From assembly GCF_025950085.1 (NCBI RefSeq), contig NZ_JAPDDS010000002.1, positions 434,001-498,000 of the forward strand: DNA of 64,000 nucleotides, in the 5' to 3' direction. Source of the stretch: Luteolibacter flavescens. Lineage in GTDB: Bacteria > Verrucomicrobiota > Verrucomicrobiia > Verrucomicrobiales > Akkermansiaceae. This document shows, one piece after another, positions 8,761-17,500 of the stretch (positions are counted from its first letter, which is position 1; the number at the start of each line of letters is the position of its first letter). Made by a program: the position numbers and the translations under genes. Under the pieces are notes generated by a model, which saw only the letters and a program-made list of their open reading frames with translations, had not been told where the DNA came from and ran no database searches.

Positions 8761-8789
8761 TTGACACCCAAGGGCTTTTGTTTGATTTC
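8761..8789 (+). promoter_or_regulatory. Possible sigma-70 promoter for the TonB receptor operon
   Basis: A consensus -35 hexamer TTGACA is at 8761-8766. The -10 region around 8781-8789 (TTTGATTTC) is a weak match. The Fur-like palindrome starts 7 bases downstream, a position suited to blocking transcription start. Confidence 0.3.
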
Positions 8790-8795
8790 CGCTCT

Positions 8796-8814
8796 GTTGA
8801 GATTCGTTCTCAAC
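8796..8814. promoter_or_regulatory. Fur-box-like palindrome
   Basis: GTTGAGATTCGTTCTCAAC is a perfect 7-bp inverted repeat around 5 bases. Its inner 15 bases, TGAGATTCGTTCTCA, match the 7-1-7 Fur site TGATAATnATTATCA at 11 of 14 informative positions. It lies 15 bases before the start of a TonB-dependent receptor, the classic place for iron-dependent repression. Confidence 0.6.
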
Positions 8815-8829
8815 TAAAGATCCTTCCAT

Positions 8830-11046
8830 ATGAAAGCCATCCACGCTTCGCCCTCCTTGCCTCACTTCCGCCGCCGGTCGCTCCGCTGGCAACTGGGGAT
8901 CACGGCCCTCGCCACCGGTCTCGCCTGCGCGCAGACCACCCCGGAAGCACCTGCCGCTGAGGCGAATGCAGTGCAGGAGCTTGAGGAGATGACGGTGGAA
9001 GCGAGCGCCGATGCCAGCGCCGACGGCCTGATCGAGGCCTATGCCGGTGGACAGATCGCTCGCGGCGGCCGCGTGGGCCTGCTGGGCGCGCGGGATTACA
9101 TGGAGACGCCCTTCACGCTCACGAGCTACACGGAGGAGCTGATCGAGAACCAGCAGGCGCAGAGCGTCGGCGACGTGCTGCTGAATGACCCTGCCGTGCG
9201 CGTCACGCGTGGTTTCGGGAATTTCCAGCAGACCTACATGGTCCGCGGCTTGCCGGTGTATTCGGACGACATGACCTTCAATGGCCTCTACGGCATCCTG
9301 CCGCGCCAGCACCTGGCGGCCGAGCTGGTGGAGCGCGTGGAGGTCTTCCGCGGTGCGAGTGCTTTCCTGAATGGCGCGGCCCCCGGCGGCAGCAGCCTCG
9401 GCGGCACCGTGAACGTGCTGCCAAAGCGCGCGGGCAATGACCCTCTCACCAGATTCACCACCGGCATCCAGACCGGCGGCCAGCTTTACGGGGCGGTGGA
9501 TGCTTCCCGCCGCTTCGCGAATGACAGCTTCGGCGTGCGTCTGAATGGCGTGCTGCGCGACGGCGATACCGCGGTCGATGGCGAGTCGGTCTCGCTCGGG
9601 ATGGTCGCCCTCGGCCTCGACTGGCGGGGCGAAAACGTGCGCGTCTCCGCGGATATCGGCTTCCAGGATCTGAAGCGCGACGCCACCCAGCCGAGCATCA
9701 CCATGGGTGCCGGCATCCCGGTGCTGCCCGCTCCCTCGGCATCTCGCAGTGTGGCCCAGCCGTGGACCTACGCGAACGACAAGAATTTCTTCGGCGTCCT
9801 GCGCGCGGAGTACGACTTCAGTGAAAACTGGACCGCGTGGGCGGCCATCGGCGGGCGCGATGGCGAGGAGGACAATTCCTTCGCAAACCCGACCGTGACC
9901 GCGCTGAACGGTGCGACCACCACCACCCGCTTTGACAATACCCGTGAGGACTCCGTGCTCACCGGCGAGATCGGCATCCGCGGGAAATTCGAGACCGGCC
10001 CGCTGAAGCATCAGGTCAGCCTCTCCGCCACCGCCTACGAGCTGGAGGAGAAGAATGCCTTCGCCTTCTCGGACTTCGCTGGCTTCCCCGGCAGCATCTA
10101 CCTGCCCACGCCCGTCGCGCCGCCACCGGCCACCGCCTTCCTCGGCGGGGTGCTCGGTTCGCCGCGCGTCACGGAGGAGACGAATACCAGCAGCGTGGCC
10201 CTCGCGGACGTGATCTCGATGTTCGATGACCGCCTCCTCCTCATCGCCGGTGCCCGCTACCAGGAGATCGAGACCCACAGCTACAATCCCACCACCGGAG
10301 CGCTGACCGCGGCCTACTCGGACGAGGAAGTCACCCCGATGGGCGGCATCCTCTACCGCATCACGCCGAATGTCTCGACCTACGTGAACTACATCGAAGG
10401 CCTCACCAAGGGCGACATCGCCCCGCTGGACATCGGCGGCACGCCGGTCAGCAATGGCGGCCAGGCGCTCGCACCCTACGTGACGCAGCAGATCGAGGCG
10501 GGCGTGAAGTTTGACTTCGACTGCGTCGGCGGATCCATCGGCGTCTTCCAGAGCGAGAAGCCGATCGCGGGTCTGAACTCGGCGGGCATCTATGACGTGC
10601 TGCGCGACCAGACCTACCGTGGCCTGGAGATCTCCGCCTTCGGCGAGCCGATGGACGGCGTGCACGTGCTGGGTGGCGTGAGCTTCCTGGACACCGAGAA
10701 ATTCGGCGCGGACCAGATCGGTGCTCCCGCGGCGCAGGGAACCTTTGGCGCGGAGTGGGACCTGCCCTTCCTGCCCGGCGTGACGGTGGATGGCCGCGTG
10801 ATCTATACGAGCTCACAGTACGCGGACAATGCGAACACCCAGAAGGTGCCATCGTGGACGCGCTTCGATGCCGGCGTGCGCTACACCACGGAGCTCTCCG
10901 ACGGCAATGCGCTGACACTCCGCGCCCGCGTGGAGAACGTGGCGGATGACGACTACTGGGCTTCCGCCGGTGGCTTCCCCGGCTACGGCTACCTCACGGT
11001 CGGCGCGCCGCGGACGCTGGTCTTCTCGGCCTCGTACGAATTCTGA
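8830..11046 (+). CDS. TonB-dependent (siderophore-type) receptor
   Basis: A 738-residue outer-membrane receptor. A long signal peptide ends near ACAQ (about 35). A TonB-box-like EEMTVEA follows, then the plug domain (about 80-210) with TSYTEELIENQQAQSVGDVL, VRGLPV and RVEVFRGAS, and a beta-barrel ending in Phe (VFSASYEF), as required for outer-membrane insertion. The plug resembles FhuA/FepA-type siderophore receptors. A Fur-box-like palindrome sits just upstream and a PepSY membrane protein follows at 29 bases, so iron-chelate uptake is the likely role. The specific ligand cannot be read from the sequence. Confidence 0.92.
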   Translation: MKAIHASPSLPHFRRRSLRWQLGITALATGLACAQTTPEAPAAEANAVQELEEMTVEASADASADGLIEAYAGGQIARGGRVGLLGARDYMETPFTLTSYTEELIENQQAQSVGDVLLNDPAVRVTRGFGNFQQTYMVRGLPVYSDDMTFNGLYGILPRQHLAAELVERVEVFRGASAFLNGAAPGGSSLGGTVNVLPKRAGNDPLTRFTTGIQTGGQLYGAVDASRRFANDSFGVRLNGVLRDGDTAVDGESVSLGMVALGLDWRGENVRVSADIGFQDLKRDATQPSITMGAGIPVLPAPSASRSVAQPWTYANDKNFFGVLRAEYDFSENWTAWAAIGGRDGEEDNSFANPTVTALNGATTTTRFDNTREDSVLTGEIGIRGKFETGPLKHQVSLSATAYELEEKNAFAFSDFAGFPGSIYLPTPVAPPPATAFLGGVLGSPRVTEETNTSSVALADVISMFDDRLLLIAGARYQEIETHSYNPTTGALTAAYSDEEVTPMGGILYRITPNVSTYVNYIEGLTKGDIAPLDIGGTPVSNGGQALAPYVTQQIEAGVKFDFDCVGGSIGVFQSEKPIAGLNSAGIYDVLRDQTYRGLEISAFGEPMDGVHVLGGVSFLDTEKFGADQIGAPAAQGTFGAEWDLPFLPGVTVDGRVIYTSSQYADNANTQKVPSWTRFDAGVRYTTELSDGNALTLRARVENVADDDYWASAGGFPGYGYLTVGAPRTLVFSASYEF

Positions 11047-11074
11047 TCCACCCTGCCAGACCGTCACCGGCATC

Positions 11075-12181
11075 GTGCGAAAGCTCTTCTGGAAACTCCA
11101 CTCCGTGGTCGGCCTTATGGCCGGCCTCGGGCTGCTGGTGATCGGCATCACCGGCAGCCTGCTGGTCTTCCATCAGGAGTTGGACGCGGTCATCAGCCCG
11201 GAGGCCACGCGCGTGGAGCCGGTGCCGGAGGGGCGGATGCCTTTGGAAAAGCTCGTCGTCGCGGTGGAGCAGCAGGTGCCCGGTCATGGGGTCACCGGCT
11301 GGGAACTCCGCCGCGATGACCCGCGTGCCGCGGAGGGTGCCTACGTGATGCCCCATGGCACGCGCGACTGGCACTGGGTCACGGTGGACCCGTATCGCGG
11401 CACGGTGCTGAGCCGCCCGCGCGATCACGATGCGACGTTGAAGGGCTGGCTGCTGGAGCTGCACAAGGAGTTCTTCCTCCACGACATCGGCATCGCAGTC
11501 ACCGGCCTACTGGGCGTGGCGCTGTGTTTCCTCGGCGGGTCCGGGCTGTATCTCTACCGGCGCTTCTGGAAGTCGCTCTTCCGCCTGCGGCTAAAGTCGA
11601 GCTTCCGGATGCTCAGCGGGGACTTCCACCGACTCGTCGGCGTGTGGTCCACGGGTTTCAATCTGCTCCTGGGATTCACCGGCGCGTATTGGAATGTCTC
11701 ACACACCATCGAGCACCTGGTGGAGCCGCATCACGATGCCGCGGATGAGGTGCTGTTTTACGAGAAGCTGTTTTCCTCCGAGCTGCCGATCGAGGCGATG
11801 CTGACGGATGCGAAGAAAGAGATCCCGGGATTCGAGGCGCGCTACGTTTCGTTGCCCTGGGCTCCGGGTGGCCCTTTCACGCTGTGGGGATCCGCCGAAG
11901 ACGCCGCGTGGTTCCGCAGCGAGTATGGCTCGCAGGTCGCCTTTGACTCGAAGACCGGCGCGGTGATCTCAAAGCACGATCTCACCAAGGACGGCTGGTG
12001 GACGCAGGTGGTGGACTCCTTCGAGCCGCTCCACTTCGGGAACTTCGGCGGGCTGACCTCGAAGATCCTCTGGTCCGCCGCCGGTCTCGCCCCTGCGCTG
12101 CTCTGCCTCAGCGGCATGGCCATCTGGTGGCAGCGGCACAGGAAACCCGGTGCGTCTCCCGCCGCGAAGGGGAGGAAATGA
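11075..12181 (+). CDS. PepSY-associated membrane protein (iron-uptake reductase-like)
   Basis: About 368 residues from a GTG start at 11075. An ATG at 11118 would cut into the first helix, so GTG is preferred. Four membrane helices are visible: GLGLLVIGITGSLLVF near the start, FFLHDIGIAVTGLLGVALCF, the segment VWSTGFNLLLGFTGAYW, and ILWSAAGLAPALLCLSGMAIWW at the C-terminus. Conserved His sit at helix ends (LHSVVG, LHKEFFLHD, DFHRLVG), matching PepSY_TM proteins. These commonly accompany siderophore receptors and are thought to act in ferric-siderophore reduction. The pairing with the receptor and the shared Fur-like site support this role by inference. Confidence 0.88.
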   Translation: MRKLFWKLHSVVGLMAGLGLLVIGITGSLLVFHQELDAVISPEATRVEPVPEGRMPLEKLVVAVEQQVPGHGVTGWELRRDDPRAAEGAYVMPHGTRDWHWVTVDPYRGTVLSRPRDHDATLKGWLLELHKEFFLHDIGIAVTGLLGVALCFLGGSGLYLYRRFWKSLFRLRLKSSFRMLSGDFHRLVGVWSTGFNLLLGFTGAYWNVSHTIEHLVEPHHDAADEVLFYEKLFSSELPIEAMLTDAKKEIPGFEARYVSLPWAPGGPFTLWGSAEDAAWFRSEYGSQVAFDSKTGAVISKHDLTKDGWWTQVVDSFEPLHFGNFGGLTSKILWSAAGLAPALLCLSGMAIWWQRHRKPGASPAAKGRK

Positions 12182-12235
12182 AATGGCCCCGGGCATCGCC
12201 CTGGCCTTCATACATGCTTCCATCCGCAGGCAGGC

Positions 12236-14476
12236 TCACCGTTGCTCTACCTTGATCGTGACATTCTGCTTGCCGCCGTTGCGCTTGTCGGTGGCGATGA
12301 GGATGTGGTTGCCGGGCTTGAGCTTCACCATGGCTTCCGCTCCACCGGCAGATACCTCGAGCGTGTCGCATGACCAATCCGCCTGGCCGGGGAGATTCGT
12401 GGCGAGGTGGAGCGTGCCGCCATTCGGGAGTTCCGGGTCGAGCTGGTAGGTCATGCCATCGCGCGGGGCGAGGATGCGCAGCGGCGATTCCGCAGGCATG
12501 CCCTTGTCGAGGGCGTAGGCATTCCGCTTCCGGTTGTGCGACGAGGAGAACCACTCCGAGTATGATGAATCCAGTAGCACGTGCCCGGAGGCGTCCCGGT
12601 CCGCGGCGGAGGCGAAGAGCGGCATCCGGTCTGCTGGGACCAGCGTCGCCGGGCCGGGAGCATTCGTCCTCTTTCCCGTGAGCGGATCGATGGAGACTTC
12701 CACCAGTCCCTCCGGCCGCTCCAGCCATTGTGGCGCGTGATTGCGGTGCAGCCTCAGCATCGCGCGATGGAAGATCGGCCCCGCGCCCGCGACGCCGGAC
12801 ACGCCTTTCATGGGCGAGTTGTCGAAGTTCCCCGCCCACACGCCCACGGTGAAGTCCCGGGTGAAGCCGACGCACCAGTTGTCGCGGAAGTCGGACGAGG
12901 TGCCGGTCTTCGCCGCGCAACGGAAGGGCAGCTCCAACGGCCCGCCACGGCCGAAGGCGGGCGCACGCGCGATGGGATCGGACAGGATGTCCGCGATGAG
13001 ATAGCAGGAGGCGGGCGACATCGGATGGGAGACGGGATCGTGCTGCTTCTCCATCCAGAGCTTCCACGGCAGGTGCCGGCCTTCCTCCGCCAGCGTGGCG
13101 TAGGCATTCGTCAGATCCAGCAGCCGGACCGGCGCGCTGCCGAGCGTGAGGCCCAGCCCGTAGGGCGAGGCGTCCGGGCCCACCGACAGCACGCCCATGC
13201 CCGAGAGGAGATCATTCAGCGGCCTCGGACCGCCGAGGTCATTGAGCGCGCGCATGGCGGGCACATTCAGCGAGCAGGCCAGCGCCTCGCGCACGCTGAC
13301 GGGGCCGCGGAAGGTGCGGTCGTAGTTCTCCGGCGCATCGAGGCCCTCTTTCGTGCGGAAGCGCGTGGGGATGTCCGCGACGATCGCCGCCGGATGCAGC
13401 CCGCCCTTGTCAAAGGAGAGCAGCCACGTGAAGGGCTTCAGCGCAGAGCCGGGAGAGCGCAACGTGAGCGCGCCATTGATCTGTCCGCCATTCGGGTCGC
13501 GCCAATTGCCGGACGAGACCAGCGCGAGGATCTCGCGGGTCCGGTTGTCCAGCACCACCACCGCGGCGTGCTTGATGTGCGAGCCGGACAGCTTCGCCAG
13601 TTCCTCTCCGACGATGCTTTCCACGTCGCCCTGGATTCCCGCATCGATGGTCGTCAGCGAGCGGGGAGAGGGCTGGCCATTTTCAAAGGACGGCAGCCAC
13701 GGCGCGAGGTCCCGCGTGGTCAGGGGGCGCAGGGCGACGGGTTCCGCCCGTGCTGCGGAAATACGAGAGGCATCGTAGTTCTTCGCGAGTCGGTCGAGGA
13801 CCATGCCGCGACGGACGAGCGCGCGCTGCGGGTGCCGGACCGGGTTCAGCCGGCTCGGTGCCTGCGGCAGCCCGGCGAGCAGGGCGCTCTCCGCGAGCGA
13901 GAGATCGGAGAGCGGCTTTTGGAAATAGAAGCGCACCGCCTCCGCCGGGCCGGTACGATGGTTGCCGTAGGGCAGCCGGTTGAGATAGGCGGTCAGGATC
14001 TGCTCCTTGCTCCACTTCATCTCCAGATGCCGCGCGAGCAGGGCCTCGCGGACCTTCGTGCGCAGGTCCCGCTTCGCGGGAGGCGATGTGAGCTTGATGA
14101 GCTGCTGGGTGATGGTGGACGCGCCGGAGACCGCGCGACCGTGGACCACGGCATCCTTTGCCGAGCGGGCGGTGGCGAGCAGGTCGATCCCGCCGTGATC
14201 GTGGAATCGCTTGTCCTCCGCAGCGATGGTGCAGGCGATCAGATCCGCGGGGATTTCTTCGAGCGTCACCGGAGAGCTGCGCGTGTAGTCGGGCAGCACC
14301 AGGTGGTGCAGCGGCCTGCCACCGCGGTCGAGCAGCACCGGCGATGCGGGTGCATCCGTCAGCCCGGCGGGCAAGGGGACGCACCACGGCAGCACGTACC
14401 ACGCGAAAAGCCCGGCCGCCGCCATCGCCGCGGGGATCGCGACGCGCTTGCGACGAAGGAGACGGCGGGCTTTCAT
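12236..14476 (-). CDS. pbpC: Penicillin-binding protein 1C
   Basis: A 746-residue bifunctional class A PBP with one N-terminal membrane anchor (about 12-33). The GT51 glycosyltransferase domain has the catalytic Glu in AAEDKRFHDHGG (Glu87). The transpeptidase domain has SALK (Ser344, Lys347), SLN (402-404) and KTG (523-525), all intact. The last roughly 90 residues match the BiPBP_C domain that marks PBP1C rather than PBP1A/B. It lies 105 bases downstream of the alpha-2-macroglobulin gene, the same pairing as yfhM-pbpC in proteobacteria. A near-palindrome shared with the MFS gene at 42.7 kb lies just upstream of its start. Confidence 0.95.
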   Translation of the reverse strand: MKARRLLRRKRVAIPAAMAAAGLFAWYVLPWCVPLPAGLTDAPASPVLLDRGGRPLHHLVLPDYTRSSPVTLEEIPADLIACTIAAEDKRFHDHGGIDLLATARSAKDAVVHGRAVSGASTITQQLIKLTSPPAKRDLRTKVREALLARHLEMKWSKEQILTAYLNRLPYGNHRTGPAEAVRFYFQKPLSDLSLAESALLAGLPQAPSRLNPVRHPQRALVRRGMVLDRLAKNYDASRISAARAEPVALRPLTTRDLAPWLPSFENGQPSPRSLTTIDAGIQGDVESIVGEELAKLSGSHIKHAAVVVLDNRTREILALVSSGNWRDPNGGQINGALTLRSPGSALKPFTWLLSFDKGGLHPAAIVADIPTRFRTKEGLDAPENYDRTFRGPVSVREALACSLNVPAMRALNDLGGPRPLNDLLSGMGVLSVGPDASPYGLGLTLGSAPVRLLDLTNAYATLAEEGRHLPWKLWMEKQHDPVSHPMSPASCYLIADILSDPIARAPAFGRGGPLELPFRCAAKTGTSSDFRDNWCVGFTRDFTVGVWAGNFDNSPMKGVSGVAGAGPIFHRAMLRLHRNHAPQWLERPEGLVEVSIDPLTGKRTNAPGPATLVPADRMPLFASAADRDASGHVLLDSSYSEWFSSSHNRKRNAYALDKGMPAESPLRILAPRDGMTYQLDPELPNGGTLHLATNLPGQADWSCDTLEVSAGGAEAMVKLKPGNHILIATDKRNGGKQNVTIKVEQR

Positions 14477-14489
14477 GATTGGTGGAGTA

Positions 14490-14507
14490 TTCGAACGGGC
14501 GGTTGAA
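14490..14507. promoter_or_regulatory. Near-palindrome TTCGAACGGGCGGTTGAA upstream of pbpC
   Basis: This 18-bp site ends 13 bases before the pbpC start codon. It matches the site at 42727-42744, upstream of the MFS gene, at 16 of 18 positions (TTCRAACGGGCGSTTGAA). A shared transcriptional regulator is possible. Confidence 0.4.
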
Positions 14508-14581
14508 GTATGCTCCGGCTGGGATGGGATGCTTTGGCCGCACCCAGCCGGAATGACGCAGGCATTCCGCTACATGGGGAG

Positions 14582-17500
14582 TCAGAACTCCCGTGAGGCG
14601 GAGAGCGCGGTATTGTTCGGATCGTACATCGACTCCACCTTGGCGGGCGGCGCGACGGCCTTGCCCTCCATGGTGCAGCGCGCGAGGTAGGTGATCTCCG
14701 TGCGGCCCGCCCTCCAGATGCGGTCGTAGAAGAAGACCGCGCGGTCCGAGCGCAGCTCGCTGTGCGAGATGGCCCAGTCGTTCTCGCTGGTGCGTCCGGC
14801 ATTCGGATTCGCCGCCTGGCTCGCGAAGTCGTTGTTCACCGCCTCGAAGATCGAGGGCAGGTGATCCTCGACCACGAGGTAGCGCGAGTCGTTCGTGGGT
14901 AGCGCGACCTGCAGCGTCACCTTCACCAGGTCGCCGAGCTTCGCGGCTTCCAGCGGTTCGGTGGTGCCGTCGGATTTCACGCGCTCGTAGAAGCGGGTGA
15001 TCTCCATGCCGTTCTTCGCCACCGGCTTTTGCGGCGCGATCGCGGGCTTCGACGCCAGCTTCACGCGGACGTAGGCCGTCTGGTCGGAGGTCGCCGAAAG
15101 CGCGAGCTTTCCATCGAGCGGGAAGCTGAAGGAAACGGCGGGCTTGCCCGGCTCGAGCGTGATGGTCTGCGGGCCATCGGCGCTCGTCAGCGTCACCGTC
15201 GCCGGCGTGCTCTCGTCGTGGTTCTCCGCGTAGGTGGCCAGCGCGAGGAGCGACCAGCCATTCACCCAAGTGGTCTGCCAGTGGCCATACGGATTCCGCT
15301 CCTGGATCATCCGGTCGAGCGCGGTCGTGGCCTCGGCGCTCTCCGAGTCCACGGCGGACCAGGCGAGCAAGGACAGCGCATGGTCATTCTGGATGGACAT
15401 CCAGCCGTCGTCCTTCAGGCGGAACTTCGTCTTGTCGCGAAGGATCGCCCGTGGGTCACCCGTGCCGGATGCCTCGGCGGCCAGCGCGAGCAGGCAGCGC
15501 GAGCGCGGGGTGAGGTCCGCCATGCGGTTCTTCAGCGCATTGATGTAGGCGGCGGGCTGGCGTTCCACCATCGCCAGGATCCACGTGGCGCGGCAGGCGT
15601 TCTCCAATTCATACGGCGAATTCGTCGCGCCGATGCCACGCAGTCCGGACTCGAGGTGACCTGCCAGCGAGGCGATCGCGGCCTCGGGCACTTCCGCCCC
15701 GGCTTCCTTCGCAAGGATCAGGCCGAGACCGGCATAGGCCGAGGCCCATGGCACCGCCTCGCGATCCCCGGGCCAATAGCCGAAGCCACCGTCCGAGGTC
15801 TGCATCGTCAGCAAGCGGTTCACGCCTTTCTGCAGCGCTTTCTTCACCTCCTGCGGCGAATACTTTGCGAAGCTCGGCACCACGCCCCGGAGCTGCTCGA
15901 CTGCCAGCCATGGCATCATCGAGGATGTGGTCTGCTCCACGCATCCGTAGGGATACTGCAGCAGGTAGTCCACCGAGCCCGCGGCCTCCGAGAGACGCGA
16001 GCGGGAAAGCTCCAGCTCCAGATTGCCACGGCCACCGAGCAGCGCGGGATCGAGTCCCTTGAGCAGGTTCGCATCCTTGTTGTCGAGCTTCACCAGGTTC
16101 ATCTGGCGGAGCAGCGGCACGGGGTACTGCACCTGGAAGCGCGACTCCACGCGGTCCGCGAGCCTGGTGGCCAGCACCGGCGTCAGCTCGGCGCCGTCCA
16201 GCGAGACCGGTTCGGCCTTCCACGTGAAGACCGCCTCGCCGGTGTTCTTGAAGTCCACCGGGAAAATCACCGTGGCGGATCCGCCTGCCGCGAGCGTCAG
16301 CGTCTTCTCCGTCTCCGCGCCGGCCAGCACCGCGACCGGATCGGAGGCGGGAGGATTCGGCGTGAAGGTGATCTTCCACGTGCCGTTGTATTCGGAGGCA
16401 TTCTGGACCAGCGCGCGGATGTCGAGCGAGTCGCCCTCGTTCGCGAAGCGCGGTGCCTGCGGCTCCACCATCAGCGGCTTGTTCACTACGAGGTCCGCCT
16501 TCGTGTGGCCGAAGCGGCTCGTGCCATGATGCGCCACCGCGATGACCCGGTAGCGCGTCAGCGTGTCCGGCATCTTGAAGGTGGCGGTGAATTTCCCGCT
16601 CGCATCCGTGGTCAGCGCCGGCTGCCAGCCCGCGCAGGGATTGAAGTCGCGGCGCAGGGCCGGGGGCATGCTGCCATACTCACCATCACCACCACCGATG
16701 AAGAAGCCCTTGTTGTAGAAGCTCTGCTCCTCCGGCGACTCGGCGACGAAGTGGCCCAGCGTCGTGCCGCAGTCCACGCGCAGGCTGCGGGGATCGTAGA
16801 AGTGCGCCATCGGGTCCGGCGTCTCGTAGCCCATCACGGCCAGCGTGCCCTCGTCCTCCGCGTAGAGCGTGACCTCGGCATTGGCCGCGGGCTTGCCATC
16901 GGCGAGCAGCACACTGCCCACGAGTTCGACTTCCTGGCCGGGCAGCACGCTGTCCTTCGGCACGTTCAGAGTCACGCCCAGCTTGTCGCGGCGGTTCTCC
17001 ACCGTCAGCTCGCAGTAGCCCAGCCGGAGCTGCGGCTCCTTGAATTGCCGCCCGCTGTCCTGCGCGCCCTTGATGACCAGCACGGAGACGTAGGCATTCG
17101 GCGCGTCGTCATCGCCGAGAGGGATGTCGATCACCGGCTTGTCCGCCTTCAGGTCGATCATGAAGGAGCGCAGCACCTTCTCGCGCTCCACGGTCACGAG
17201 CGCGCTGCCCTCGATCGGTGAGAGCACCAGCACGCGGGCCGTTTCGCCGGGCAGGTAGACCTTCTTCTCGGGCACCAGCTTGATGCGCACGCCTTCCTCA
17301 TAGGCCCATGGATACTCGTCGCCGCCATAGACGTGGATGGACGTCACGGTGGCGAAGGCATTGCCCGCGGCATCGGTGCCGCGCAGCTCGATCTGATGCA
17401 GGCCGGGCTGCTGCGGGGCGAGGAGGAATTCGGTTCCCTTTCCTCCGGACAGCACCAGTTCCGTGGTGGAGAGTTCCTCGCGGCGGCTTTCGTTGCGCAC

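Noticed and set aside
6994..10665. Very long minus-strand open frame (over 1200 codons) opposite the M3 peptidase, gmk and the TonB receptor
   Set aside because: High GC suppresses stops on the opposite strand; composition is Arg/His/Gly-rich without domain signals, and the true genes are clear.
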